Source: Gemmatimonas sp. (GTDB lineage: Bacteria; Gemmatimonadota; Gemmatimonadetes; Gemmatimonadales; Gemmatimonadaceae). Taken from it: DNA of 64,000 nt. The translations under genes were made by a program, and so were the position numbers. The stretch covers positions 93,449 to 157,448 of the forward strand of contig PNKL01000001.1 in the NCBI GenBank assembly GCA_013822425.1, written 5' to 3'. The notes below the pieces were generated by a model, which was given only the letters and a program-made list of their open reading frames with translations, searched no databases and was not told the DNA's origin. This document shows positions 24,086 to 34,160 of this stretch, in pieces (the stretch's first letter is position 1; each line of letters begins with the position of its first letter).

Positions 24086-27000
24086 CCACCGTCGAACGGC
24101 TGCTGCACGAGCACCGGCTCGTGTCACGTGTTGCGCGGCTTACGCTGGCGATGCGGGTCACCGCCGCCGCCGTCGTGGTGCTCGGACTGGCCGCGTGGAT
24201 GCTTGCCGGCGCGCGATGGCTGACCCTGCCTCGCGCGCTGCCGATCGTGGCGTGGCTCGCGGTCGCGGCGGTGGGCATCGTCGTCTGGCGGACGCAGCGT
24301 GGCCGCCTCCTGGGGCGCCGCACGCCAGAGGCGGTGGCGCACGCGATCGAGCGGGAGCGCGGGCTCCGCGACGGTGCGGCGCGGACGCTGCTCGAAGTGG
24401 CGCCCGAAGGCGGGCCGTTCGTCGCACGCGCCGACGCGCTCCTTGGCGCACGACTGGGTGACGGCGCGCTGGCGCCGCGGCTGCGCCAGCGCGCGCGACG
24501 CCAGATCGTCCTGAGCACGGGCGCGGTGTTGGGGGGCGTCGCGCTCGCGACGGCCACGGCCGGGCCCCTCGGCGACGGATGGCGCGCGCTGTTGCACCCG
24601 GCGTCGGCGTGGGCCGGCTCTCTGCTCCCCGTGATCACCTTCACTGATCCACCGGCGGGACTCCTGCGCGGCGACACGGCGGCGTTGCGCGTGCGCGCGC
24701 CGGGGCGCCGCGAGATCACGGTGCGTCAGCGCGCGACGGGCGGTGCGTGGCGCGACACGACGCTCGCCGTGCGCGGTGACGTCGCGGCGCTGCGCGTCGG
24801 GCCGCTCGATGCGGACCTTCTGCTGATCGCCACCGACGGGCGCGCCGAGAGTGACACGCTGCGCCTTCGGCTTGCCGAGCGCTCATTCGTGGGCGACGTG
24901 ACGGTGGGCGCGCACTTTCCGGCCTACCTCGGACGCCCCGACGAGACGCTCCCCGCGGAGGGCGCGCTCCGCATTCCGCAGGGGACGACATTGACGATTT
25001 CGGGACGGGCCTCGGAACCGCTGCGCACCGTGTCGCTCGGAACGGACGCGGTGCGCGTGCCGCTGGCGATCAACGGCCGCGGCTTTACGGGGCGCTTCAC
25101 ACCGCGCGAGAGCGGCACGCTCGCGTGGCGCGCCGAGGGGTCGGGCGGCCCGATTGCCGACGTTCCGCCGCCGCTGCACCTGGAGGTGGTGCCTGACTCC
25201 GCGCCGCAGGTGGACTTCCTGGCCCCGGACGCCGACTCCTCGGTCGCGCCCACCGGCGTGGTGCGCGTGGCGGTGGCGGCGGTGGATGATCGCGTGCTGC
25301 GCGACGTGACGCTCGCCGTCTGGACGCAGCGCGGCGACGGACGCACGACGGCCCCGCAGGCGCGGCAGCTCTTCGACGGCGGCGCGCCGTCGTACCTCGG
25401 CGCGCTGGCGGTGGACCTCGGGGCGCTCGCGCTGGAGCCGGGGGACGTGGTGCACGTGCAGGCCAGCGCGCGCGACGACGCCCCGTGGGGGCAATCGGGC
25501 CGGAGCCGCGAACTGCTGCTGCGCGTGCCCGCCGTCGAGGACCAGCGGCGCGAAGCCCGCGCGGCAGCGGACTCGCTCGTGAGCCGCGCGGTGGCGGCGG
25601 CGCGCGCGCAGCAGCGGCTGGAGCAGCGGACGACCGAGGCGGCGCGCGCGCGCACGCAGTCCGACCCGGCGAAGGCCGGCGAACGCAAGGCGCCCGACGC
25701 GATGGCGTACGACGCGGCGGAGAAGGCGAAGGGGCTGGCGAAGGAGCAGGGGGAGATGGCGCAGCGCGCGCGCGAGGTGCAGGAGGCCACGCGTGAGCTG
25801 GAGGAGCGGCTGCGCGCTGCGGGCGGACTGGACAGCTCGCTGCAGGCGCAGTTGCGCGAGGCGCAGAAGCTGATGCGCGAGGCGCTCACCCCGGAGCTGC
25901 TGGCGGCGATGCGCAAGCTCGAGGGGGCGGCGCAGGACCTGTCGCAGGACCGGACGCGGCAGTCCATGGCCGATCTCGCCGAGCAGCAGAAGAAACTGCG
26001 TGAGGCCCTGGAGCGCAGCGCGGAGATGCTCAAGCGTGCCGCGCTCGAGGGGCAGATGAAGACGCTGCGCGAGGACGCGGCGTCCATGGCGCGCCGGCAG
26101 CAGCAGCTGGCGGATTCCGGGGCCGCGGACGCCGCGCGCGCGCGGTCGGTCGCGCAGCAGACGGCGGATCTCGCGAAGGAGATCCAACAGCTGCAGCAGC
26201 GGCTCGAGCGTGAGCGCGCCAACGCGGCAGCGCGGCCGGCCGACGCCGCGGCCAGCCAGGCCCAGGCGTCGCGCGAAGCGATGCAGCGTGCCGCGCAGTC
26301 GCCCGATCGCCAGGTGCGCGAGCAGGCGGCGCGGGAAGCCGCGCGGGCGATGCAACAGGCGGGCAACTCGCTCTCGGAAGCACGGGAACGGCAGGTGGCG
26401 GCGTGGAAGAACGACGTGACTGGCTCACTCGACAAGGCCGTGCAGGAGATGATGCAACTGGCCCGGCAGCAGGAGCAGCTTGCCGACCAGGTGCAGGGGA
26501 AGGGAGCAGGGGAGCAGCAGACCGACGCGCGCGGCCAGCAGTCGGCGCTGCAGCAGGGCGTGCAGCGGGCGAGCGAGCGGCTGGCCCAGCAGGCGAAGAA
26601 GAGCGCGATGGTGTCACCGGGGACGCAGCAGGCGGTGCGCGACGCGCAGCAGCGCGTGGACCAGGCGATGCGCGACGCGAACAACGCGCAGCAGGGGCCG
26701 GGCGGCCAGCAGCAGCAGGCGGGGTCCATGCGCGAGGCGGCACAGGCGCTGCGGCAAGCGGCCAGCGCGCTCGCGCGCGACCGTGAGCGCGTGGAGGGGG
26801 CGCAGTCGGGGAGCGGCGTGCCGGAGATGATCGCCGAACTGCAGAAGCTGGCGCAGCAGCAGGGCGAGGTGAACGCGCAGATGGCCAACCTGTTTCCATC
26901 GGCCGCACAGGGGCGCCAGAGCGCCGATGCGGCGGCGCTCGACAAGGCGCGCGTGCTCGCGCGGCAGCAGCGCGCGGTGGCGCGGGCGCTCGATGACGTG

Positions 27001-27405
27001 CAGGACCTCGACGCGACCGGCCGGACGCGCGAGCTCGCGCGCGAGGCGCGCACGCTCGCGCAGGCCCTCGAGGCGGGGGCGGCCGATCCGTCCACGCTTG
27101 ATCGGCAGCAGCGCCTCTTCCGCAAGATGCTCGATGCCGGCCGCCTGCTGCAGCAGGCGGAGCGCGACGAGCAGGGGCCGCGCGAATCAAAGCCGGGCGA
27201 CCAGGTGTCGCCCTTCGCCCCGCCCGACGCCGGCGTGCGCGGGCGCGATGCGCTGCGGTACCGCACACCGACGTGGAACGAGCTGCGCACGCTCGCGCCG
27301 GAAGAGCGGCGCGCGGTGCTGGAGTACTTTAGGCGACTCAACTCGGCGGGCGGGCAGACGGCAGACGGCGGACGGCCGACGGCAGAGCCGCCGAAGAAGC
27401 CTTAG
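24082..27405 (+). CDS. DUF4175 family membrane protein with long coiled-coil
   Basis: A 1107-residue protein. Two membrane segments lie near residues 27-75 and a third near 145-165. A periplasmic region with Ig-like repeats follows (to about 470), then a very long Gln/Ala/Arg-rich coiled coil (about 500-1060; LAKEQGEMAQRAREVQEATREL). The ATG overlaps the DUF4159 stop (ATGA). Its 3' end contains gacggcaga-type repeats that encode GGQTADGGRPTAEP. The role is unknown; the shape suggests an envelope scaffold. Confidence 0.8.
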   Translation: MTTVERLLHEHRLVSRVARLTLAMRVTAAAVVVLGLAAWMLAGARWLTLPRALPIVAWLAVAAVGIVVWRTQRGRLLGRRTPEAVAHAIERERGLRDGAARTLLEVAPEGGPFVARADALLGARLGDGALAPRLRQRARRQIVLSTGAVLGGVALATATAGPLGDGWRALLHPASAWAGSLLPVITFTDPPAGLLRGDTAALRVRAPGRREITVRQRATGGAWRDTTLAVRGDVAALRVGPLDADLLLIATDGRAESDTLRLRLAERSFVGDVTVGAHFPAYLGRPDETLPAEGALRIPQGTTLTISGRASEPLRTVSLGTDAVRVPLAINGRGFTGRFTPRESGTLAWRAEGSGGPIADVPPPLHLEVVPDSAPQVDFLAPDADSSVAPTGVVRVAVAAVDDRVLRDVTLAVWTQRGDGRTTAPQARQLFDGGAPSYLGALAVDLGALALEPGDVVHVQASARDDAPWGQSGRSRELLLRVPAVEDQRREARAAADSLVSRAVAAARAQQRLEQRTTEAARARTQSDPAKAGERKAPDAMAYDAAEKAKGLAKEQGEMAQRAREVQEATRELEERLRAAGGLDSSLQAQLREAQKLMREALTPELLAAMRKLEGAAQDLSQDRTRQSMADLAEQQKKLREALERSAEMLKRAALEGQMKTLREDAASMARRQQQLADSGAADAARARSVAQQTADLAKEIQQLQQRLERERANAAARPADAAASQAQASREAMQRAAQSPDRQVREQAAREAARAMQQAGNSLSEARERQVAAWKNDVTGSLDKAVQEMMQLARQQEQLADQVQGKGAGEQQTDARGQQSALQQGVQRASERLAQQAKKSAMVSPGTQQAVRDAQQRVDQAMRDANNAQQGPGGQQQQAGSMREAAQALRQAASALARDRERVEGAQSGSGVPEMIAELQKLAQQQGEVNAQMANLFPSAAQGRQSADAAALDKARVLARQQRAVARALDDVQDLDATGRTRELAREARTLAQALEAGAADPSTLDRQQRLFRKMLDAGRLLQQAERDEQGPRESKPGDQVSPFAPPDAGVRGRDALRYRTPTWNELRTLAPEERRAVLEYFRRLNSAGGQTADGGRPTAEPPKKP

Positions 27406-27406
27406 C

Positions 27407-29134
27407 GTGCGACGCGCACACGGCTGGTGTTTCGCGGCCGCCGCCCTCGCGTGGCTGGCCCTGTGTGTGCCGGACATGTCGTTCGCGCAGGCGCAGCCTG
27501 GCGAAAGCGCACTGCGCCGCGCGCTCGACCTCGAGAACGCAGCGAAATACCGCGAGGCGGTGGCGGCGTATCGCGAGGCGATGGCGCAGGGAGCGCTCAC
27601 GCAAGGCGTGCTCGGGCTCGAGCGCTCGTTCGCGTCGCTCGGACAGGAGGACTCACTGCTGCCGACACTCGACGCACTGCTCCGCGCCGCGCCACGTGAT
27701 CCGACGCTGCGCGGTGTCCTGCTGCGCACCCAGCGCGCGTTGGGGCGCGACGCGGCTGCGCGGCGCGCGTTCGACGACTGGCGCGCACTCGACCCGCGCA
27801 GTCCCGCGCCGTACCGCGAGTACGTGCGGATCCTGCTCACCGACCGCCGCACGGCGCCGGCCGACTCGGTGCTGCAGCAGGCGGTGGAGTTGCTCGGCGG
27901 CGCACGTGAGTTTGCCACCGAGTTCGCGGATCTCTACGCGACCATGGGGCGGTGGGATGCCGCCGCGGTCGCGTGGCGCGATGCGCTCGCCGACGCGCCG
28001 TACCTCGACCAGTCGGCGGCGTACTCGTTGATGGCCGCACCGGCGGCGGCACGCGACGGCGTGCGCAAGGCGCTCGCTCCGCAGTTGACGACGCCGGGCG
28101 CCGTGGTCGTGGCACTGGCGCGTACCCGCGCCTGGCTCGAGTTGCGGTGGGGATCGCCCCGCGAGGGGTGGCGTGCGTTGCGAACGCTGCCGCCGTCCGA
28201 CAGCACGGCCCAGCTCTGGATTGACTTCGCAGACGAAGCGGTGTTCCTCGGTGGCGTGCTCGCGGCGCGTGATGCGCTCGAGGCGGCGTATCAGGTGCGA
28301 CGCGACCCCGTGCTCGCCCTGCGCGCGGCGACGGCGGCGCTGAGTGGCGGCGACGCGGCGAGTGCGTTGCGACTCGCCACGCTTGCCACGACGGCCACGC
28401 CGGCGCTCGACAGCGCGCGCGCGGCGGCCGAGGCGCTCCCCGTGCGCGTGCGTGCGCTGGCGGAGCAGGGGCAGCCGGGCGAAGCGGAGGCGCTGATCGG
28501 TCGCTACGGCGCGCGCGTGACCGACGCGCAGCGCCGGCTCTTCGCGCGGTCACTCGCGTGGGGATGGATTCGGGCCGGGGACATCACGCGCGCGCGACGC
28601 GCGGCGGCGCAGGGGGGCGGCGAGGATGAGGACGTGGTCTCGGGATGGCTGGCGCTCTTCGACGGCGATCTCGACGGCGCGCGACGGGGCCTGCGCACGG
28701 CGGAAGAGCAGGCGCCGGAGGTCGTGACGGCGCTGGCCTTCATCTCGCGGGCAAAGCAACCGCGCGTACCGGGCATCGGCGCCGCGTTCCTCGCACTGGC
28801 GCGCGGCGATTCGGCGCAGGCGTCGCTCGCGTTCGAGGCGGCGGCGGTGTCGGTGCCCGATGCGGCCGCATTCCTCATCGGCCTCGCGGCGCGCGTGTCG
28901 AGTGCGCAGGGCGACGAGCGTCGCGCGATGGCCCTATGGACGCGGCTCGTGGAGCGCTACCCGTCATCCCCTGAAGCGCCCGAAGCCGATCTCGAATGGG
29001 CGCGCGCCCTGCAGCGCCGCGGCGACCGGGCCGGCGCGACGGCGCGATACGAACACCTGATCCTCACCTGGCCTGACAGCGCGCTCGTGCCGCAGGCGCG
29101 GGAGGCGCTGGACCGGATGAGGGCGGCGCCGTGA
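27407..29134 (+). CDS. Exported TPR-repeat protein
   Basis: A 575-residue protein with a signal peptide (CFAAAALAWLALCVPDMSFAQAQP) and tetratricopeptide-like helices along its length (ALDLENAAKYREAVAAYREAM; GDERRAMALWTRLVERYPSSPEAPEADLEWARALQRRGD). The GTG at 27407 is one base after the DUF4175 stop, so the two are cotranscribed. It probably provides a periplasmic protein-binding scaffold to its DUF4175 partner; this is inference. Confidence 0.75.
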   Translation: MRRAHGWCFAAAALAWLALCVPDMSFAQAQPGESALRRALDLENAAKYREAVAAYREAMAQGALTQGVLGLERSFASLGQEDSLLPTLDALLRAAPRDPTLRGVLLRTQRALGRDAAARRAFDDWRALDPRSPAPYREYVRILLTDRRTAPADSVLQQAVELLGGAREFATEFADLYATMGRWDAAAVAWRDALADAPYLDQSAAYSLMAAPAAARDGVRKALAPQLTTPGAVVVALARTRAWLELRWGSPREGWRALRTLPPSDSTAQLWIDFADEAVFLGGVLAARDALEAAYQVRRDPVLALRAATAALSGGDAASALRLATLATTATPALDSARAAAEALPVRVRALAEQGQPGEAEALIGRYGARVTDAQRRLFARSLAWGWIRAGDITRARRAAAQGGGEDEDVVSGWLALFDGDLDGARRGLRTAEEQAPEVVTALAFISRAKQPRVPGIGAAFLALARGDSAQASLAFEAAAVSVPDAAAFLIGLAARVSSAQGDERRAMALWTRLVERYPSSPEAPEADLEWARALQRRGDRAGATARYEHLILTWPDSALVPQAREALDRMRAAP

Positions 29135-29318
29135 CGGGGAGCCGCAGCCGGCGCGCGCGCGAACGCACGCGACGGGCCATCTGACATCTCGTCTGGGGCA
29201 AATCCAGCGTTGTGTCCCAGAGCTTCCGGGTATGATCCGAGACCGCCAAGCGATGGGACCACGAGAAGATGGCGTGCGCGAGTAACGAAGAGGATTACCA
29301 GAACCCAACACGAGTCCG

Positions 29319-30557
29319 TCAGCACGATCGCGCTTGGAGGACCTCGAATACCGGTGTCCGAGTCACACTGTCAATCCCAGTGCGCACCATAAAGATCTTG
29401 CCGTTGTTCTCAGCGAGACCTCCATCTACTGTGACCGCAAGGCTACGGGGCAATCGGCGCGGGCGTACGCGCGTCCGTGACACTTCAAACACCGCATTCG
29501 TCGGATGGGCCCCGCCGCTACTGTCGGCCTCGAGCGCGCCCAGCAGTATGAAAGCGGGCCCACAGCGCGCCGCAACAACCTGGGCGAAGAGGATGTTCGG
29601 GCTGGTGAGGGGAGCTCTTCCAGATTGCCAGCTTTGCCCGCCATCGTGTGACCAAGCCAAAACTAGGCGCGCCGCTGACATGTCCACTCGCGTATCTGTT
29701 TGTTGAGAGACGAGCAGGAGATCGGGGCCAACCATCTGCAACAGTGGTCGCACGCTGTTGACGCTTGTCTCGATAGTCGATCCGAGTTCCTTCCAAGTCC
29801 CCCCGGCATCGTCCGAAATACGAAGTGCCACTCCTACTCCCTTCCTTGCCAACGGCACGGCGGCCGCGAGGACGATGGAGATCTTGCCGACACGCGCCAG
29901 TGTCGGACTGGATCCGGTCAACGACGTCGTGCTTGCCTGCCACTTTCCTCCGTCCCACCTAGCAGTCACGATCTGGGGCATAGCGTGTGAAGCAAGCAAT
30001 GCAGACAAGGCGAGCACGGGATTGCCGGTGCTGTCGAAGACAACTGACAAACCTTCGCGTGGCCAGGAAATGCGTTCCGCCGCAAACACCACTTCCGGCA
30101 TCGTCCATCCACCCTCCGCAGTTCTAACGGAGTGCATCACACGGCATGGGAGGGCACTCCAGGCGCGCGCATCGAAGCCCTTGATTGCACTTTCGGCCCA
30201 GAAGAGATGCACGCGACCTTGGGGGTCCAAGTTCACCTTCGGCAAGATTAGAACTTGGGAGTCGCGCGCCGGCAAGAGGGCGCGCTCATCCCCTCGAAAG
30301 AAGAGAGCTCCATTCGCGAAGTCATCGGTGCTCGAAGAGGCGAGTGGCACGTTCGCCACGACATAGACCACTCCGTCGCGTGCCGCGATGGACGGCCAAC
30401 GCAACAAATGGCCGCTGCGAACACGCGTGATCGTCCGCCACTCGACGCGCGCCACTTCTGGTCCGGTACCGACCTGCGCCACAGAACGGTAGGTAACGCA
30501 CGCAGAGAGGGACGTAGCAAGACCGACCACCCCCACGGCTCTCGTAAGGCAGCTCAT
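29319..30557 (-). CDS. Lipoprotein with BNR/sialidase-like repeats
   Basis: A 412-residue lipoprotein with signal peptide VGVVGLATSLSAC (Cys20). Asp-box motifs SDDAGGTWKELG and SHDGGQSWQSG indicate a beta propeller of the sialidase/BNR class. No catalytic sialidase Arg triad can be assigned. It begins the accessory stretch, whose composition is less GC-rich than the genome around it. Confidence 0.75.
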   Translation of the reverse strand: MSCLTRAVGVVGLATSLSACVTYRSVAQVGTGPEVARVEWRTITRVRSGHLLRWPSIAARDGVVYVVANVPLASSSTDDFANGALFFRGDERALLPARDSQVLILPKVNLDPQGRVHLFWAESAIKGFDARAWSALPCRVMHSVRTAEGGWTMPEVVFAAERISWPREGLSVVFDSTGNPVLALSALLASHAMPQIVTARWDGGKWQASTTSLTGSSPTLARVGKISIVLAAAVPLARKGVGVALRISDDAGGTWKELGSTIETSVNSVRPLLQMVGPDLLLVSQQTDTRVDMSAARLVLAWSHDGGQSWQSGRAPLTSPNILFAQVVAARCGPAFILLGALEADSSGGAHPTNAVFEVSRTRVRPRRLPRSLAVTVDGGLAENNGKIFMVRTGIDSVTRTPVFEVLQARSC

Positions 30558-30699
30558 CGACGTCCGCTCGTGGAAAATGACACACTACGCCGCACCTGGT
30601 CGACACCTACCGAGCTTTCGACCATGCGGCAATAGTCCCCGTTGCCAGTCATCGCTAACGGTCAGGGGAGACCATTTCGCCCATTCCCGCCGCCCCTCG

Positions 30700-31185
30700 T
30701 TCGATCCCTCATTGCCTTAGAAGGCAAGAAAACCTCAATGGTTCGGACCATTCCCATTCCGGGGACTTGACGACGCGGTGCAGTCGGGAGCCGCCGCATG
30801 ATGTCCGCCGCATGTCGTCCATCCTCGCTGTCAATGGGTGTGAGCGAGGAAGCCCGCGTACGGAGTGCAGCGCCCGTCGATGCAGTGTCTCCCTGGCTCT
30901 CACGGTGCCGGTCAAGCGCCCTCAAGCCCGCTAGCAAAGCGCCGCCAGAGGCGTCCTTGCGCACTCGGACCAGGTCAGTGCCGTGTGCATGCGACCGCCT
31001 TTGCACCAGGACGGGCTCGCCCGTTGGCAGCGACTCATCCAGCACAATCCACGTGGCGATTCGTCGTCCGCGTTCCTCTCGCTGCCTATCGTCCGCATCG
31101 TCCGCAACTCCCGCACACTCCCGTCCGCCTCGGCGACCGCCGCAGCAATCGTTTCGGCATGGACATCGAGACCGACATGACGCAT
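30700..31185 (-). pseudogene. IS110-family transposase relic
   Basis: The ATG at 31185 opens MRHVGLDVHAETIAAAVAEADG, the N-terminus of IS110 DEDD transposases with the first catalytic Asp in GLDVH. The frame then drifts. Another frame carries VRVRKDASGGALLAGLRALD, which resembles the KTDRRDA..LA.L.RAG segment. Multiple frameshifts and loss of the C-terminal half make it inactive. No terminal repeats were identified. Confidence 0.6.
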
Positions 31186-31295
31186 AGTATTTGGCATAAG
31201 CGACCGGCTCCGTCGTGTGGTGGCTCTGGGCAATCGGCTCATTCCGATTGGCTAACCCACGGTACCACGACCGCGAGCCGGTCGCTTCATTCTGA

Positions 31296-31949
31296 CTAGG
31301 GTGGACACGCATTGCGTCCAAACGCACTTCCGACCGTGGTTACGCTGCTGCGATCACGCGAAATCGCGATGGTCACAAGAGGTCCTGGTGCTGTACGAGC
31401 GTCTGGCGGCAATCGTTGCTCGTTGCGCAGGCGAGCAAGCCGAACTACCACCAACGCCGCGTCCCATGTAGCGACGCGTCCTGCGGAGGAACTCGAATCC
31501 CCCATGCATAATGTCGGAGGACCAAGCTTCGTCCTGATCGCGTCGTAAGCAGCGACAAACAGCGAGTCCGCGACGCGAAGCGTGTCAACCTCTGTGCCGA
31601 TCGTCACCTCCTCAACCACAGCTCGGCTCTTCGGCATGGCGTTTCCCCTGTCATCGACCGGCGCGGGGTCGGTGCGGTAGATGACCCAACCACCGTTCAT
31701 CTCCTCAAAGGCGCCCGTGTATGGCATCCCCCGAGTTGCAGGACGTAACTTCACGACGTCGTCAATGCGCAGGCCAACTCCGACTGCTGCGAGTCCCTTC
31801 GGTATGAGCTCGGGCGGCAGGGACTCTCCGAGAGTCGGGTGCTGCGCCTTCTGACAAGCAGCCATGGACAGAAGGCCGCACGTTGCTGCAACAGCGCCGA
31901 ATCGCACGATTGCTTTCTTTGGTCGATGCGCAGGTAGTGCCCGGCACAC
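31296..31949 (-). CDS. Lipoprotein of unknown function
   Basis: A 217-residue protein with a signal sequence ending in LLSMAAC (lipobox Cys32). The body contains GMPYTGAFEEMNGGWVIYRTD and no motif I recognise. The start is GTG at 31949. It lies just beyond the IS110 relic on the same strand, in the less GC-rich stretch. Confidence 0.6.
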   Translation of the reverse strand: MCRALPAHRPKKAIVRFGAVAATCGLLSMAACQKAQHPTLGESLPPELIPKGLAAVGVGLRIDDVVKLRPATRGMPYTGAFEEMNGGWVIYRTDPAPVDDRGNAMPKSRAVVEEVTIGTEVDTLRVADSLFVAAYDAIRTKLGPPTLCMGDSSSSAGRVATWDAALVVVRLARLRNEQRLPPDARTAPGPLVTIAISRDRSSVTTVGSAFGRNACPP

Positions 31950-31976
31950 GAGAGCCTCGAGCGTGTGGATTGTGGA

Positions 31977-32346
31977 TTACCGCGGGACGATCGCGAGCAC
32001 GCGCATCTGCGGATCGAGAAGCACCGCTCTGGATAGCCGTCGACGGCCGGTGGTAGATACAGATGTGTCGGCGGCCGCGATGATGTAACCTAGCGGCGAT
32101 CGATAGTACGCGAGTGCATTATAACGACCCCGAAACGATTCCGGCACAGATGTCGTATTCCTGGCCGAATTCGTCGTACTGTAAACACGTTGTCGAGGCT
32201 GCGCCGACGCGCACGAAAGGAACTGCATCTTCCGTGATCATTCGGCGCGGTGACACCGGGTCTCCAGGAGCGCAAGCTGACGCGGCGAGCGCCACGGATG
32301 CGGCGAACGCAAACAGTGCTTCGCGCGAGAGATAAGGAACCTGCAA
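31977..32346 (-). pseudogene. Probably frameshifted small lipoprotein
   Basis: An AGGAGG (complement of 32353-32358) precedes a TTG at 32346 that opens LQVPYLSREALFAF, a signal peptide with lipobox AASAC. That frame ends at 32119 after YDEFGQEYDICAG. An overlapping frame then continues protein-like as RGRYNALAYYRSPLGYIIAA and ends at 31977 with LSRAVLLDPQMRVLAIVPR. A single-base shift near 32125-32135 would join both halves into about 120 residues. If no shift exists, the gene is a 75-residue lipoprotein at 32119-32346. Confidence 0.45.
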
Positions 32347-32894
32347 TTCGCGCCTCCTGAGAAGGGGAATTCGTGACAACGGAGCGGGGCAGGCGACGAT
32401 CGGCGAAGCGGGTAGTCGGGCCGTGATGGGCCGTGCGCTCACACGCTGTACGAAGTAGGTGCCAACAGAAGACACACTGAAAGCTGGCAATAGACTATCA
32501 CTCCATGTAACTGGTATCAACGCCGAGGTGAATACGTCTCTGCCAGCGACACGTGCGGGACACTTGCGAGCGCTACATCGCCTTCGACCCCCTCCCCGGG
32601 GACCGGTATTGCAAAGACATACCTGTTGACATCCGACGATATCGAGGTTCACCCTATGCGATCAGTCGTGACGGAACCGTGAGACCACGCGGCCGGTTGT
32701 CCACGGAGCCGCGCCGAGGGCTCCAGCGTGCTGGCAACGTCCTGCGGTCCGCTGTCCCGTCCGGTGCCTGCTCGCAGCGATTAGCTTTCGCATCCATGGT
32801 GGGGACCGCTCATTGCCTCGCGCGCGCTTTGAAGCCTGCGGGTTCCTTGCGCTCATTGGCTTCATCGATGAGGCCAGGACGCACTGACCGAAGG
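32347..32894. other. Intergenic region, no supported gene
   Basis: About 550 bases between a leftward lipoprotein gene and a rightward secreted protein gene. Besides the Shine-Dalgarno of the lipoprotein at its left edge I see no gene, repeat or clear promoter. A plus-strand frame runs through it into the next gene but has no ribosome site or known motif. Confidence 0.45.
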
Positions 32895-34160
32895 ATGATG
32901 CCCCAAGCACTCCGCTGGTTCGCCGTGTTCGCCTGCCTGCTCGCCTCCCGCGCGCAGGCACAGCACGTGCTCGTCCCCATGGACGACGCGCAGGCGAACC
33001 ACCTGAAGGCGTACGGCGTCGCGTTCAACGCCCTCACCGAAGGCGTGCGCGCGGAGTGGCTCATCAACTACCGCGGCGGCGCGTTCCTTCTGCCCGACGT
33101 GCCGTTCGTGCGCCGCCGGGCCGCGCTCGACGGGGTGACGTTCGAGGCGCTCGCCGACGCCGCGGTCAACGCCATACGCAGCGAGATCGCCGACGGCAAC
33201 GCCGACGCGGTGCCGTTGGAGAAGGCACCGCGCATCGCCGTCTATTCGCCGCCGAACTCGCCGCCGTGGGACGACGCCGTCACGCTCGCGCTGCGCTACG
33301 CCGGCATTCCGTACACACGCGTCTGGGACGACGAGGTGCTGGGGCAGGACATGGCGCAGTACGACTGGATCCACCTGTTCCACGAGGACTTCACGGGACA
33401 GCTGAACAAGCTGTACCTGAGCTACCGCGACGCACCATGGTTCATTGACCAGCGTGAGCGCGACCTCGCGACCGCGCGCCGACACGGCTATGCCTCGATC
33501 CCGGCGCTCAAGAAAGCGGTGGCGGCGAAGATTCGCGCGTTCGTGGACCGCGGGGGTTTCCTGTTCGCGATGTGCGGCGCCACCGAAACGCTGGAACTCG
33601 CGCTGGCCTCGCAGGGCGTGGACATTGCGGCGCCGTACTCGGATGGCACGCCGATTGATCCCGACGCCGACGGCAAGATGGACTGGGCGAACGCCATGGC
33701 CGTCTCGAAGGCGCACATCGAGATGTCGGCGGGCGTGAACGCGATGAGCGACATCGACGGCCACCAGGTGAACGTGCCGGCGCGCCGCCAGCCGCTGGGC
33801 AATTTCCAGCTCTTCGCCTTCTCCGCCAAGCTCGACCCCGTCGCCACGATGCTCGTCCAGGGGCACCGCAGCGTGATCCCCGATTACTATGGCGTCACGA
33901 CCTCGTTCAGCCGCGCGGTCCTGCGCCCCTCGGTGACGGTGCTCGCGTACGAGGACGGCGCACCCTGGGTGAAGTACATCCACGGCGATCTCGGCAAGGG
34001 GGCATGGACCTACCTCGGCGGGCACGATCCGGAAGACCCGCAGCACAACATCGGAGCGCCGCCCACCGACCTCGCGCTGCATCCCAACTCGCCGGGATAT
34101 CGCCTCATCCTGAACAACGTGCTGTTCCCGGCGGCGAAGAAGAAGCCGCACAAGACGTGA
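32895..34160 (+). CDS. Secreted protein of the 'asparagine synthetase B' misnamed family
   Basis: A 421-residue protein with signal peptide MMPQALRWFAVFACLLASRA. The mature part matches a family widespread in Bacteroidetes: HVLVPMDDAQANHLKAYGVA, VEWLINYRGG-like AEWLINYRGG, KAPRIAVYSPP, YDWIHLFHEDFTGQ, FLFAMCGATETLE, GAWTYLGGHDPEDPQHNIG and the C-terminal PGYRLILNNVLFPAAKKK. Databases often label it asparagine synthetase B, yet there is no P-loop SGGxDS and it is exported. Its fold looks like a class I amidotransferase with a nucleophile-like Cys in FAMCGATE. Activity is unknown. It overlaps the next gene by four bases. Confidence 0.75.
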   Translation: MMPQALRWFAVFACLLASRAQAQHVLVPMDDAQANHLKAYGVAFNALTEGVRAEWLINYRGGAFLLPDVPFVRRRAALDGVTFEALADAAVNAIRSEIADGNADAVPLEKAPRIAVYSPPNSPPWDDAVTLALRYAGIPYTRVWDDEVLGQDMAQYDWIHLFHEDFTGQLNKLYLSYRDAPWFIDQRERDLATARRHGYASIPALKKAVAAKIRAFVDRGGFLFAMCGATETLELALASQGVDIAAPYSDGTPIDPDADGKMDWANAMAVSKAHIEMSAGVNAMSDIDGHQVNVPARRQPLGNFQLFAFSAKLDPVATMLVQGHRSVIPDYYGVTTSFSRAVLRPSVTVLAYEDGAPWVKYIHGDLGKGAWTYLGGHDPEDPQHNIGAPPTDLALHPNSPGYRLILNNVLFPAAKKKPHKT

